Assembly (NCBI GenBank): GCA_047921455.1
Contig: JBLRWC010000001.1
Coordinates: 1-64,000 of the forward strand
Direction: 5' to 3'
Length of the DNA stretch: 64,000 nucleotides
Origin: XN24 sp047921455
GTDB lineage: Bacteria; Pseudomonadota; Gammaproteobacteria; Steroidobacterales; XN24
In this document: piece after piece, positions 25,521 to 34,916 of the stretch
Numbering within the stretch: position 1 is the stretch's first letter
Layout of the letters: every line of letters begins with the position of its first letter
The notes under the pieces: model-generated
Told to the model about the DNA's origin: nothing
What the model saw: only the letters and a program-made list of their open reading frames with translations
Database searches by the model: none
Made by a program: the position numbers and the translations under genes

Positions 25521-26987
25521 ATGATCGAAACAGGTCCCACCGTAACGCTGACATTTGTCGCTTACCTGCTCGTCGTGCTGGCGATCGGCGTCTTCGCATG
25601 GCGCAGCACCGCGGACCTGCGCGACTACATTCTCGGCGGCCGGCGGCTGGGGCGCTGGACCACGGCGCTGTCGGCCCAGGCCTCGGACATGAGCGGCTGG
25701 TTGCTGCTCGGCCTGCCGGGCTATGCCTACGTGGCGGGGCTGGAGTCCTTGTGGCTGGTCGTGGGGCTGCTGGCCGGCACGTGGCTGAACTGGCGGCTCA
25801 CTGCGCGGCGGCTGCGCATCGCGACCGAGGCGTACGGCGACGCGCTGACGCTGCCGGAATACCTGCAGCGCCGCTTTGCCGATCCCTACGGCTTGTTGCG
25901 CCTGCTCGGCGCCGCCGTGGTGCTGCTGTTTTTCACTTTCTACACGGCGTCCGGACTGGTTGCCGGCGGCAAGCTGTTCGAAGCGGTCTTCGGTATGCCT
26001 TACCTCTGGGCCGTCACGGCTGGGGCGGGTGCGGTACTCGCCTATACATTTATCGGCGGTTTCCTCGCGGTCAGCTGGACCGATGCGCTGCAGGGGTTGC
26101 TGATGCTGGTCGCGCTGGTGCTGGTCGCCTGTTTCGGCGTCGCAGCGGTGGGCGGGTTCAGCGGCCTCGGCGCCGAACTGGCCGCCAGCAATCCGGCGCT
26201 ATTGAACGCGTTTACGGACATCGCGGGCACCCCGCTGACCCTGATCGCGGTCCTGTCACTGCTCGGCTGGGGACTCGGTTATTTCGGCCAGCCACACATC
26301 CTCGCGCGCTTCATGGCGGTGCGCTCCGCCGACGAACTGACGGCCTCGCGGCAAATCGCCGTAGCGTGGGTCACCGTCGCGCTGGCGGCTGCCACGCTGG
26401 TCGGCCTCACCGGCGCCGCCTGGCTGGCGCCGCCCCTGGCCGGCGCCGATACCGAGAAAGTATTCATGGCCATGGCGACCGTGCTGTTCCACCCCGTGAT
26501 CGCCGGTATTTGCCTGGCCGGGATTCTCGCCGCCGTCATGAGCACGGCGGATTCGCAGTTGCTGGTGGCCTCGTCGGCCGTGTCCGAGGACTTGTACCGC
26601 GACTTGCTGCGGCCGAATGCTGCGCCAGGCGAGTTGCTCTGGATCGGCCGCTGCGCCGTCGTCGTGATTGCCATCGGCGCCTTCCTGCTCGCACTCGACC
26701 CGGACAGCAAGGTGCTCGACCTGGTGGCCTATGCCTGGGCGGGGTTCGGCGCTTCCTTCGGCCCGACCATCCTCGCTTCCCTCTACTGGCGCCGCATGAG
26801 CCTCGCCGGCGCCTACGCCGGCATCCTGGCGGGCGGCATCACGGTCGTAGCCTGGCGCGCCATGTCCGGCGGGATTTTCGATCTCTACGAGATTGTTCCG
26901 GGCGTCATCCTGTCCACGCTCGCCGTGGCGCTTTTCGGCCGGCTCGGCCGGCCGGCGCCCATGCCCGTGGCCGTGCGCCAGGCCTGA
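25521..26987 (+). CDS. putP: Sodium/proline symporter, PutP family
   Basis: The 488-residue inner-membrane SSS protein has the PutP signatures: YILGGRRLGRWTTALSAQAS near residue 37, DMSGWLLLGLPG, and AVMSTADSQLLVASSAVSED near residue 340. Family knowledge gives Na+-coupled proline uptake; no putA is in view. It diverges from the patatin-like gene with a 69-base gap that may carry both promoters, and ends four bases before the opposing rhomboid stop. Confidence 0.9.
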   Translation: MIETGPTVTLTFVAYLLVVLAIGVFAWRSTADLRDYILGGRRLGRWTTALSAQASDMSGWLLLGLPGYAYVAGLESLWLVVGLLAGTWLNWRLTARRLRIATEAYGDALTLPEYLQRRFADPYGLLRLLGAAVVLLFFTFYTASGLVAGGKLFEAVFGMPYLWAVTAGAGAVLAYTFIGGFLAVSWTDALQGLLMLVALVLVACFGVAAVGGFSGLGAELAASNPALLNAFTDIAGTPLTLIAVLSLLGWGLGYFGQPHILARFMAVRSADELTASRQIAVAWVTVALAAATLVGLTGAAWLAPPLAGADTEKVFMAMATVLFHPVIAGICLAGILAAVMSTADSQLLVASSAVSEDLYRDLLRPNAAPGELLWIGRCAVVVIAIGAFLLALDPDSKVLDLVAYAWAGFGASFGPTILASLYWRRMSLAGAYAGILAGGITVVAWRAMSGGIFDLYEIVPGVILSTLAVALFGRLGRPAPMPVAVRQA

Positions 26988-26990
26988 TCC

Positions 26991-27887
26991 TTACGTGCCG
27001 GCGCTCAGCGCCAGTACCCAGACCAACGCGATCGCGGCCAGCGCGGCAGTCCCCGCCACGACCTGTAGCCGCTGCTGTGACAGCAGGGCGGGCGGCATCC
27101 TGGCGGCCAACAAGCCGACGCCGAGACCCGCGACGAAGCCCCAGATATGGGCGCCGATATCGGTGCGCTCACCGCCGGCGCCGGTGTACGCGAGCAGTGC
27201 CACGGCGGCGATGATCGGCCCCCAGCGATAGATCCGCCCCTTGGCGCTGTGTCGGCGGCCGGCCCAACCAAGCGAGCCAAGCAGGCCGAGCGCGGCGAAT
27301 ACGGCAGTCGATGCGCCGATGGAACGGTGCGCCTCGCCCATGATCGCCACGTTGATGATATTGCCGCTGGCGCCGGCCAGCAGAATCAGCAGCCAGGCCA
27401 CGCCGGAGCCGAGGTAACGACCGGCAAACCAACCGAACACGCCACCGAAAAAAATATTTGCCGCCATGTGTTCGAGGCCGGCGTGCAGGGTCAGCGCTGT
27501 GAATGCCCGCCACCATTCGCCGGCGCGCATCGCGGCGCCATCCACGCCTCCCGCCGCCAGCCAGTCACGACCCAGGGCAAAGTTGCTCACGGCCAACGCC
27601 ACCGCAACCACCACCAGCACGTACGCCAGCACCCCCGGCCAGCCATCCGCCACCGGCTGGCGCGGGGGCGACTCCGGCCGGACCGACTGGTTTTCGGCCT
27701 GCCAGGCGACGAGTTCCCGCCGCGCCTGCGCGGCGTCGCGCGGTGCGACGGCAATCACCCACTGGTCCCCGAGTTCATGGACGATGGGATGCAGGCCGAG
27801 CGCTTCCAGCACGAGCGCCGCGTCCCGGCAGGTCCGCCGGTCGAGGGTGCGAAAAACCGTTGCCGGCGCGTCGGCGAATTCGTCCAT
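26991..27887 (-). CDS. Rhomboid-family intramembrane serine protease
   Basis: The 298-residue protein has a soluble N-terminal part (about 1-75), a first helix, and the rhomboid core: HAGLEHMAANIFFGG (His and Asn of helix 2), GASTAVFAALG (catalytic Ser in GxS) and DIGAHIWGFVAGLGVG (catalytic His). GGGAGGAT upstream of ATG 27887 marks the start; an in-frame codon 36 bases earlier lacks support. Substrates unknown. Confidence 0.9.
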   Translation of the reverse strand: MDEFADAPATVFRTLDRRTCRDAALVLEALGLHPIVHELGDQWVIAVAPRDAAQARRELVAWQAENQSVRPESPPRQPVADGWPGVLAYVLVVVAVALAVSNFALGRDWLAAGGVDGAAMRAGEWWRAFTALTLHAGLEHMAANIFFGGVFGWFAGRYLGSGVAWLLILLAGASGNIINVAIMGEAHRSIGASTAVFAALGLLGSLGWAGRRHSAKGRIYRWGPIIAAVALLAYTGAGGERTDIGAHIWGFVAGLGVGLLAARMPPALLSQQRLQVVAGTAALAAIALVWVLALSAGT

Positions 27888-28196
27888 GCGACCTATCCTC
27901 CCCATCCGTAGCCGAACACTCAATCACCGCGTATCGCGTCGCAGCGTGCGATTGCAGCCAGGGCAACTATTGTGTACCGCATAAGCAGGCTTGTCGGTGG
28001 ACTGCAAGAGGTACTTCCGGGCGCACGCACCGCGAACAATAAACAACCAAAAGCGCCGAAATAGTTGCTAAATGTGACAAAACTCGGCCTATTGTCCGTA
28101 ACATGCCAGAGCATGACGCACGCTCAGCAGCATGGCTAAAGTTGCGGCCAGATGCTATGCTGCAACGCAACAGGGCAATTTCCGGAAACACGCTTA
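27888..28196. other. Divergent intergenic region, rhomboid and GNAT genes
   Basis: A 309-base gap that should carry both promoters. It is slightly AT-richer around 28030-28090. I see no RNA gene, repeat or convincing small frame in it. Confidence 0.6.
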
Positions 28197-28991
28197 ATGC
28201 TGGCCAGGACCTTTAACGAGCGCTATTGCGAGGACATTACGTTGCCCGACGGCGGCGTCATGCGCTTGCGGCTCGTGCGGCCGGGCGATCGCGAAGGCAT
28301 CATCGAGGCGTTTGACAGCCTGTCCACCGAAAGTCGCGTGCAACGCTGGTTCTATCCCAAGATGCGACTCAGCGAGGCGGAAATCGCATCGCTCATCTCG
28401 CCGGCAGACGACAACCACGGTGCAATTTCGGCGGTCGAACTCGACGCGGACGGCAATGAGAAGGCAGGCATCGGCATGGCGCGGTTCGTGCTCAGCAAGG
28501 AAAGCGAGGATGCTGCGGAGATCGCCATCACCATCGTGGACGAATGGCAGGGACTCGGCATCGGGCGCATCCTGCTGCACCGCCTGCTCGCGATGATCAG
28601 CGAGCGCGGCATCCCCTATGTGGACGGCCGCCTGCAGGCGGATAACGGACGCATGCGCCACCTGCTGGAGCCCTACGTGCCCCAGGGCGGCTTCCGGCGC
28701 GAAGACTCGAACCTGGCGTTCCGTTTTCCGGTGCCGGCCGCGGACGACCCGCTCATGGCCCAGCTGGCGCGCAATGCGGCCGCGGTCATCGGCATGTTCA
28801 AGCGGATGGCCGAAGGCGCCATCGTGCTGCCTCTTGCGCTGGCGGAACAGCGCCTGCAATCCCTGGGCCCGAAAGCCCTCCTGCAGGAATTGCGTCGCCA
28901 GGATGCCGGCACCGACGCTCGAAGGGGCAAGGCGTCCCAGGACAAGGCACGGCCGAAAAAAAACGCCCCGGCAAACCGGGGCGTTGATTGA
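28197..28991 (+). CDS. GNAT-family N-acetyltransferase
   Basis: The 264-residue protein has a GNAT domain (about 10-180) with the acetyl-CoA loop DEWQGLGIGRILLHRLL, followed by a roughly 80-residue helical and then basic tail (DARRGKASQDKARPKKNAPAN). Such domains resemble the protein-acetylating domain of Pat-type enzymes, but no acyl-CoA synthetase-like half is present. ATG 28197 has a weak ribosome site. The last ten codons also encode the terminator of the opposing protease gene, so the tail sequence may be shaped by that overlap. Confidence 0.82.
   Translation: MLARTFNERYCEDITLPDGGVMRLRLVRPGDREGIIEAFDSLSTESRVQRWFYPKMRLSEAEIASLISPADDNHGAISAVELDADGNEKAGIGMARFVLSKESEDAAEIAITIVDEWQGLGIGRILLHRLLAMISERGIPYVDGRLQADNGRMRHLLEPYVPQGGFRREDSNLAFRFPVPAADDPLMAQLARNAAAVIGMFKRMAEGAIVLPLALAEQRLQSLGPKALLQELRRQDAGTDARRGKASQDKARPKKNAPANRGVD
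28956..28985 (-). terminator. Terminator of the subtilase gene, inside the GNAT coding end
   Basis: On the minus strand a perfect 10-bp stem (AACGCCCCGG with CCGGGGCGTT, four-base loop) is followed by eight T residues (28956-28963). It lies about 27 bases past the protease stop. On the plus strand the same bases are the final codons of the GNAT gene. Confidence 0.92.
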
Positions 28992-29011
28992 CCGGCTCTG
29001 CCGGGGCAATG

Positions 29012-30967
29012 TCAGGGACTACACGCACCCGTGTTGTCGAAGCTATCGATCCCCGGGCCGGTGACCTCGTTCACGCAGAAGCCGGCTGGATCCCCGCGGT
29101 AGTTGCCAGAATCGAAGCTGACCTGGCCGTTACTGTTCGTGGTGCCCGTGCCGCAGGCGGTAATGGTCCCGGTGAAGCAACCCGCCACGGTGGCGCCACT
29201 CAAGGCCGCGCCAGCGCCCGTCACGTTCACGGTCGCCGTAGTGCGGGCATTCGGGCCGCGGTTGACATGGCTCAATGACACGCTCGCCGCTGCGATGACG
29301 CCGGGCTCCGGGTCGCCGCCATCGTCACCGCCGCCGCCATCGTCACCGCCATCACCGCCGTCACCGCCGCCACCGCCGCCACCGCTGAGCAACGAGTAGG
29401 CCGCCTGGGCCTGCACGAGTCCGTAACCGAACGCGTTATCCCGGCCAGCGGGACCGAGATCTTCCGCGCTCGCCTGCAATGCCTGTCTCAGGTCCGCGTT
29501 GGCCAGGCCCGGAAAGTGGTTCCAGACCAGGGCCGCCACGCCGGCCACGTGCGGGCTCGACATCGACGTGCCGTTGTAGCTCGCATAATGGCCGACGCCG
29601 ACCCGGACACTGCCCGTAGGACTTGCAAGCCCCTTGATCGTCCCGCCGTCTGCCTGGGAAATGCCGACCGACGGGATCATGGTCGCCACGCCGCCCAGCG
29701 TGCCGAACAGCGCGCCCGGCTCGTTGTTGTAAATGATGGCCGCGGCGCCGCCGCCATCCTGGCAGTTCAATACCTTGTCCGCGAAGCTGACGTCGCCCCG
29801 TTCGATCAGGCAGATCTTGCCGCCGCTGGCCGCGCTGCACGTCGTGGCGGCGCGCCCGCAATCGACGACGGCTCGGTCCGCCACATTGCCCGCGGCCGAG
29901 CCATCCATGCCGTCGGCCGCATAAGCCGTGCCGCTCACCGACACTTCGGCGACCGTGCCCATGCCCATCGGCACGGTCGACAGTACGCCGACGCCCGGCC
30001 CGGACAGCTCCACGGCGTCGTTCCGCTGCGAGAATTCTGCAAGCGCCTTGTTTTCATCGATCGCGGCGACCGAGATGACCGAGGCGTAGGACGCCGGGTA
30101 GCTCTTTTGGGTCGTGCCGGCGTTACCCGCCGAGGCGACCGAGAGCACGTTGTGATTGTCATACAGGTCCTGGAATCCGGCCGCATCCGTCGAATTGGAA
30201 CAGGCATTTGCCCAGGGCCCGCCGCGACCGCTATCGACACAGCCCAGGCTCATGTTGATGACGACTGGCCGGCCGGCGCCGGCCGTGGCGCACTCGTACG
30301 CGGCATTCAGGGTGCTCGACGCGTACGTCCAGCCGCATTCTTCACCGTCGAATACCTTGACGATATGCAGCTGTACACCCGGGGTGACGCCGACCACGCC
30401 GACGTCGTTGTCTTGCGCCATGATGGTGCCGGCGACGTGCGTGCCATGACCGCAGGTATCCGTGTTCCAGAAGTTGGTGCCGCCGCCGGACCGGGGAACA
30501 TGGGTCCCCGTGACGTTTGCGCCGCTAAAGTCCTCGTGCGCGGCGTCGAACCCGGAATCGATCACGCAGACCATCACGTTACCGCCGGTCGCCTCGGCCA
30601 GCTGGTTGGCCTGCACCATGCCGATGCCGTAAGGCGTCAGTTGCGCCATGGGAAAACGCGGGCTGTCCTGCTCGATGAGCTCGATATTGGGATTGTTGCG
30701 CAAGCCCTGCAGCGCCGGCGCGGGGATGCGCGCCGCCACGGCATTGACCGCCGGCATTTCCAGCAGCACCGAGGCGCCTGCCTTGTGGATGGCTTGCCGC
30801 GCCGCGTCGCTGTTGCCGCGTTCGGCGAACTTGACGATGAAGCGGTCGGGGTCGGGACCCTGGGCCAGCGCGGCGCCTGCGAACAGGAACACCGCGGTGA
30901 CGAGCAGGGCGACGCATGCTGCGCCGGCGCGATGCGCGCCCGCAGCCTTGCTATGGGTGGACGTCAT
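29012..30967 (-). CDS. Secreted subtilisin-like serine protease (S8) with PA insert and Gly/Asp linker
   Basis: The 651-residue protein has a Sec signal peptide (cleavage near GAALA-QG), an inhibitor I9-type propeptide (about 40-105), and an S8 catalytic domain with Asp in CVIDSGFD, His in CGHGTHVAGT and Ser in NGTSMSSPHVAG. A protease-associated (PA) segment sits between His and Ser (KICLIERGDVSFADKVLNC). A Gly/Asp-rich linker leads to a C-terminal domain of about 85 residues with paired cysteines, a likely binding or export module. AGGAGAG before ATG 30967 marks the start. It is probably exported to degrade extracellular protein. Confidence 0.95.
   Translation of the reverse strand: MTSTHSKAAGAHRAGAACVALLVTAVFLFAGAALAQGPDPDRFIVKFAERGNSDAARQAIHKAGASVLLEMPAVNAVAARIPAPALQGLRNNPNIELIEQDSPRFPMAQLTPYGIGMVQANQLAEATGGNVMVCVIDSGFDAAHEDFSGANVTGTHVPRSGGGTNFWNTDTCGHGTHVAGTIMAQDNDVGVVGVTPGVQLHIVKVFDGEECGWTYASSTLNAAYECATAGAGRPVVINMSLGCVDSGRGGPWANACSNSTDAAGFQDLYDNHNVLSVASAGNAGTTQKSYPASYASVISVAAIDENKALAEFSQRNDAVELSGPGVGVLSTVPMGMGTVAEVSVSGTAYAADGMDGSAAGNVADRAVVDCGRAATTCSAASGGKICLIERGDVSFADKVLNCQDGGGAAAIIYNNEPGALFGTLGGVATMIPSVGISQADGGTIKGLASPTGSVRVGVGHYASYNGTSMSSPHVAGVAALVWNHFPGLANADLRQALQASAEDLGPAGRDNAFGYGLVQAQAAYSLLSGGGGGGGDGGDGGDDGGGGDDGGDPEPGVIAAASVSLSHVNRGPNARTTATVNVTGAGAALSGATVAGCFTGTITACGTGTTNSNGQVSFDSGNYRGDPAGFCVNEVTGPGIDSFDNTGACSP
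29313..29385 (-). repeat. Codon-level repeat encoding the protease Gly/Asp linker
   Basis: Short GC-rich units related to GTCACCGCC recur across about 70 bases and encode runs of Gly with interspersed Asp. All units keep the reading frame. Such tracts are prone to slippage, so linker length may vary between strains. Confidence 0.7.
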
Positions 30968-31110
30968 ACTGTTTCTCTCCTGTTGGGGCCATGGCACGAT
31001 CTTGCGCCGTGCTCTTGCCTGAGACTGCCACTGTTTTCCCGCGGAGGCCAACCCCGGCTTGACATAAGCGCTGACGGACTTCTCAGTTCAGCACATCCCT
31101 GCGCCGTCTC

Positions 31111-32271
31111 TCAGCTGATTCGAGCGCTCGCAGCCGAGTCACTACTCGCCGCGACCGGCCCGCGATTGACCCGCGCCAGGTCCCCGCCGACATGCGCCAG
31201 TACCCGCGGGTCCATCACGCGGCGCCACAATCCCGGCACCAGGGCGACGAGAAACATGCCGAAGTAGCCTGCCGGCAACTGCGGCGCCTCGTCGAAATGC
31301 CGCAGGCAATGGTAGCGGCGCGCGGGCCAGGCATGGTGGTCGGAATGGCGTTGCAATTGGTACAGGAGCAGGTTGGACACGACGCGGTTGGAATTCCAGC
31401 TGTGGCGCGGCGCCGGCCGTTCATAGCGCCCGTCCGGCAAGCGCGCCCGCAGCAAGCCGTAGTGCTCGACATAGTTCGCAGCCGACAGGAGACTGTAGGC
31501 AAACACCGCTTGCAGCAACAGGAACGGCAGCACGGCCGGCCCGAGCGCCGCCAGCAATCCGCCCCAGAACAGCACGCTCAATGCCCACGCCTGCAGGTTC
31601 TCGTTGCGAATGTCGAGCACGCGACGGCCCTGGCCGGCCAGCCGCACCCGCTCCAGTTGCCAGGCGCGGCGCAACGCGCCCGGAATCTCGCGGGCCATGA
31701 AACGGTAATAACTCTCGCCGAGCCGCGCTGAAGCCGGATCCCCAGGGGTCGCGACATCCCGGTGATGACCGCGCACATGCTCGACCACGAAATGTCCATA
31801 GGCCGACGGCGCCAGCGCCAGGCGCGCCAGCCACCGTTCCAGCGCACCTTTCTTGTGACCCAGTTCGTGCGCCGCGTTGATGCCGGCGCCGCTGGTCCAG
31901 CCGGCCGAGACGGCGAGACCCAACCACGCGAACCAGGACAGGCCACCATGCACGGCCACCCAGGCCGCCGCCATGACGGTCAGCCAGACCGCCGGCACCG
32001 CCAGCCAGGTCAGCCAGCGGTACCAGCCGTCGTTTTCCAGCGCCGCGACCAGCGCCTCGGGTGGGTTGTTCAGGTCCTCGCCCAACAGCTGGTCGAGCAC
32101 GGGCACGAGACCGTACACCACCACCGGCGTCAGCCAGAACAGCCATTCCGGCCCGCCGGCGAGCCAGGCCGCGATGCTCAGCAGCGGCAACATCGGCAAC
32201 AGCAACGACACCACCCACCAGCGCCGGCGGCGATCTCTCCAGCCAGCCGCTACTGTCATGTCTGCCGCCAT
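31111..32271 (-). CDS. alkB: Alkane 1-monooxygenase, AlkB family
   Basis: The 386-residue inner-membrane di-iron enzyme has the His-box set of AlkB: HELGHK, EHVRGHHRDVATPGDPASAR, the NYVEHYGL motif, and LQRHSDHHAWPARRYHCL, between about six hydrophobic segments. AlkB hydroxylates medium-chain alkanes at the terminal carbon using rubredoxin-delivered electrons. No rubredoxin gene or fused rubredoxin domain is in view, so the electron donor must lie elsewhere. GGAGG upstream of ATG 32271 supports the start. An AraC-type regulator gene diverges from it across 103 bases. Confidence 0.92.
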   Translation of the reverse strand: MAADMTVAAGWRDRRRRWWVVSLLLPMLPLLSIAAWLAGGPEWLFWLTPVVVYGLVPVLDQLLGEDLNNPPEALVAALENDGWYRWLTWLAVPAVWLTVMAAAWVAVHGGLSWFAWLGLAVSAGWTSGAGINAAHELGHKKGALERWLARLALAPSAYGHFVVEHVRGHHRDVATPGDPASARLGESYYRFMAREIPGALRRAWQLERVRLAGQGRRVLDIRNENLQAWALSVLFWGGLLAALGPAVLPFLLLQAVFAYSLLSAANYVEHYGLLRARLPDGRYERPAPRHSWNSNRVVSNLLLYQLQRHSDHHAWPARRYHCLRHFDEAPQLPAGYFGMFLVALVPGLWRRVMDPRVLAHVGGDLARVNRGPVAASSDSAASARIS

Positions 32272-32374
32272 GTGTCCTGCCTCCAGTCACTGCACCCGGG
32301 GGAATCCACTCTATACAGCGCCCGCCGCGGCGCATTGTTCCCACCCGGCATATGTTTTGTTATTTTCGGCCAGG

Positions 32375-33415
32375 ATGGCCAGAAGCAGGCAAACCGCCGC
32401 ATTATCGATCCCGCCGGACGCAAAACATCCGGCGGCGGGCATCATTGTGCTCGCCCGCACGCTGCAGGACCTCGGTTATGACCCGGTACCCCTGCTGCGC
32501 CGGTGCGGCCTGCCTGAGCGAATGGCCGGCACCGGCCAGGCGGTGCCGGTGGACCGGGAGCTCGCTTTTATCCGTGCCGCCCTCGCGGTCTCCGGCCGCC
32601 CGGACCTTGGACTGCTGGCCGGCCGGGGCCACCGTTTTCCAGTGTTCGGCTTCTGGGGCCTGGCGCTGGTCGCCAGTCCAACCCTCGCCAGCGCGATCCG
32701 GGTCGGCTTGCAGTACGTCGACCTCACGCACACCTTTTTGCGCTGGAGCTTCCAGCGCGGCCGTGGGGAGGCGGAACTGCTCATGCGGCCCGCCTTTGCA
32801 CTGGGTGAGCTGGAAACTTTTTTCGTGGAGCGCGACGCAGCTGCCGCGGCGACGTTGCTCGAGGACCTCACCGGCCAGCAGGGCGCCCTGTCGGAAGCCG
32901 TGTTTGCCTATGCGCCGCCGCCCTGGGCGGATCGCTATGCCGCAACGTTCGGTTGCCCGGTCGCATTCCGGGGTGATCGCCATGCGCTGCGGCTGGGCTC
33001 CGCGCGGCTGGACCTGCCGCTGCCTGGGGGCGACCCGGTGACCGCGGCCGCCGCCGAAGCCCAGTGCCGGCGGTTGCTGGAAACATTCTCCCCCGCGGGT
33101 GGGCTGGCCATGCGCCTGCGCCGCTTCATGCTCGACCACCCGGGCCGCCTGCCCACCCAGGACGAAGCGGCCCGGTATCTCGGCCTGTCGCGGCGCAGCC
33201 TGCGCCGCCGGCTGGCCGAGGAAGGCACCAGTTTCCGCGTGCAAGTCGACGAAGTACGTTTCGGCCTGGTGGCCGGCTACCTTGATAATACGCCGCTGTC
33301 GCTGGACGAGATCGCCGCTCGCACCGGTTTCAGCGACGCTGCCAACCTGTCGCACGCCTTCCGTCGCTGGACCGGCCACAGCCCGGGACGCTGGCGGCGC
33401 AAACGCGAGGCCTGA
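32375..33415 (+). CDS. AraC-family transcriptional regulator
   Basis: The 346-residue protein has an N-terminal ligand-binding domain of the OruR/ArgR-like type (VLARTLQDLGYDPVPLLRRCGL) and a C-terminal double helix-turn-helix (LPTQDEAARYLGLSRRSL; LDEIAARTGFSDAANLSHAF). Divergent placement beside alkB suggests that it controls alkB, as AraC proteins often control alkane genes. ATG 32375 is the likely start, but its ribosome site is weak. Confidence 0.88.
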   Translation: MARSRQTAALSIPPDAKHPAAGIIVLARTLQDLGYDPVPLLRRCGLPERMAGTGQAVPVDRELAFIRAALAVSGRPDLGLLAGRGHRFPVFGFWGLALVASPTLASAIRVGLQYVDLTHTFLRWSFQRGRGEAELLMRPAFALGELETFFVERDAAAAATLLEDLTGQQGALSEAVFAYAPPPWADRYAATFGCPVAFRGDRHALRLGSARLDLPLPGGDPVTAAAAEAQCRRLLETFSPAGGLAMRLRRFMLDHPGRLPTQDEAARYLGLSRRSLRRRLAEEGTSFRVQVDEVRFGLVAGYLDNTPLSLDEIAARTGFSDAANLSHAFRRWTGHSPGRWRRKREA

Positions 33416-33563
33416 CGGCCTGACACGGCCTGCCACGGCCTGCCGGCGCCAGCATCCGCCCCACCCCGGCTCCGCCAGGCGTATCCAGGACGGAAAGCAC
33501 GCATCCAGGCGGCGGCACAAACTGCGATACCATTACAAACTTGCGCAGCCGAAAAACTGCCGG

Positions 33564-34916
33564 ATGAACCAGACACGGAGCCTGTCGACCTTGAGCATTA
33601 TGGATCGCCTGTTAACTGCGGGTTTCCGGCACAACAGCCGGCGCCTGACGCGTTTCGCCCGACCGCAACCGAGCGAATCGCTGCCGGCGCCCGATCCGGC
33701 GCGCAGCTATATGCTCTACCTGCATATTCCCTTCTGCACGGTGCTCTGCCCGTTCTGCTCGTTCCACCGCGTGTGCTTTGAGGAACAAAAAACACTTAAG
33801 TATTTCAAGAGCCTGCGACAGGAAATCCGCATGGCCCACGAGGCCGGCTACGTGTTCTCGGACCTCTACGTGGGCGGCGGCACGCCGACCGTCATGCCGG
33901 GCGAGCTGGCCAAGACGCTCGACCTGTTACACAAGCTCAGCCCTATCAAGAGCATTTCAATCGAGACCAACCCGGACGATCTCACGCCGGCGGTGATGTC
34001 CCAGATGCGCGACGCGGGCGTCACGCGCGTCTCCGTCGGGATCCAGAGCCTCGACGACAAGCTGCTCAAGCAGATGGACCGCTACGACAAGTACGGCTCG
34101 GCGGCGCAGGTCATGAAGCGGCTCGAGGGCGCGCATGGCTTCTTCGAAACGCTCAACGCGGACATGATCTTCAACCTGCCGCACCAGGACGAAACCTCGC
34201 TGCTCCGCGACATCGACCTGCTGACCCGCGAACTCGAGGTCAGCCAGGTGACTTTCTATCCGCTGATGAGCGCCGAGACCACCATGCGCAAGATGCTCAA
34301 GACCATGGGCGAGGTGGACTTCGACCGCGAGGGTCACATGTACCGGTTGATCCTCGATGCGCTGCCGGAGACTTATCACCCCTCCTCGGCCTGGTGCTTC
34401 AACCGCAAGAGCGGCACCGTCGACGAGTACATCATCGAGAACGAGGAATATCTCGGGCTCGGCAGCGGCGCGATGAGCTATCGCGACGGCGTCCTGTATT
34501 CCAGCACGTTCTCGCTGAACCACTATAACCGGCAGATCGAGGCCGGGCGCTTCGGGATCAGCCGGCGCCAGCCGCTCACCAGGCGGGACCGGCTCCGGTA
34601 TTTCCTGTTAATGAACCTGTTCGGCCTGTCGTTGGACAAGCAGGTGGCGGAAACCCGTTATCCGGGCTTTTTCCGCGCGCTGGCGCCCGAAATACTGGGG
34701 TTGAAGCTGCTCGGCGCCATTCGCGACGAGGGTGACCGGCTGGTCATGACGCGTTACGGGATGCGCATATGGATCCTGATCATGCGGGAGTTTTTCATGG
34801 CCGTGTCGGATTTCCGGGACATCATGCGGCACACCATTCGCGATGAACTCGACGCCCCGGGCCCGCTCGAGACCCGTCTCCCGACCCCCGATCTGCGCCC
34901 GCCGGGTACGCATTGA
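33564..34916 (+). CDS. Radical SAM protein, coproporphyrinogen III oxidase (HemN/HemW) family
   Basis: The 450-residue protein has the radical-SAM [4Fe-4S] site YLHIPFCTVLCPFCSF (CX3CX2C), YVGGGTPTV, and GVTRVSVGIQSL, all typical of HemN/HemW relatives. The C-terminal half (about 330-450) departs from both HemN and HemW, so the reaction is uncertain: heme synthesis, heme transfer or another heme-related step. It lies directly upstream of the multiheme cytochrome genes on the same strand, with a structured 187-base gap between. Neither ATG 33564 nor ATG 33600 has a good ribosome site. Confidence 0.82.
   Translation: MNQTRSLSTLSIMDRLLTAGFRHNSRRLTRFARPQPSESLPAPDPARSYMLYLHIPFCTVLCPFCSFHRVCFEEQKTLKYFKSLRQEIRMAHEAGYVFSDLYVGGGTPTVMPGELAKTLDLLHKLSPIKSISIETNPDDLTPAVMSQMRDAGVTRVSVGIQSLDDKLLKQMDRYDKYGSAAQVMKRLEGAHGFFETLNADMIFNLPHQDETSLLRDIDLLTRELEVSQVTFYPLMSAETTMRKMLKTMGEVDFDREGHMYRLILDALPETYHPSSAWCFNRKSGTVDEYIIENEEYLGLGSGAMSYRDGVLYSSTFSLNHYNRQIEAGRFGISRRQPLTRRDRLRYFLLMNLFGLSLDKQVAETRYPGFFRALAPEILGLKLLGAIRDEGDRLVMTRYGMRIWILIMREFFMAVSDFRDIMRHTIRDELDAPGPLETRLPTPDLRPPGTH

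Noticed and set aside
28197..28991. Start of the GNAT gene at 28152
   Set aside because: The extra 15 residues (MLCCNATG...) lie in the intergenic region with no ribosome site; ATG 28197 fits the domain start.
29516..31267. A 583-residue plus-strand frame over the subtilase gene
   Set aside because: The minus strand has a complete S8 protease with signal peptide and terminator; this frame has no features.
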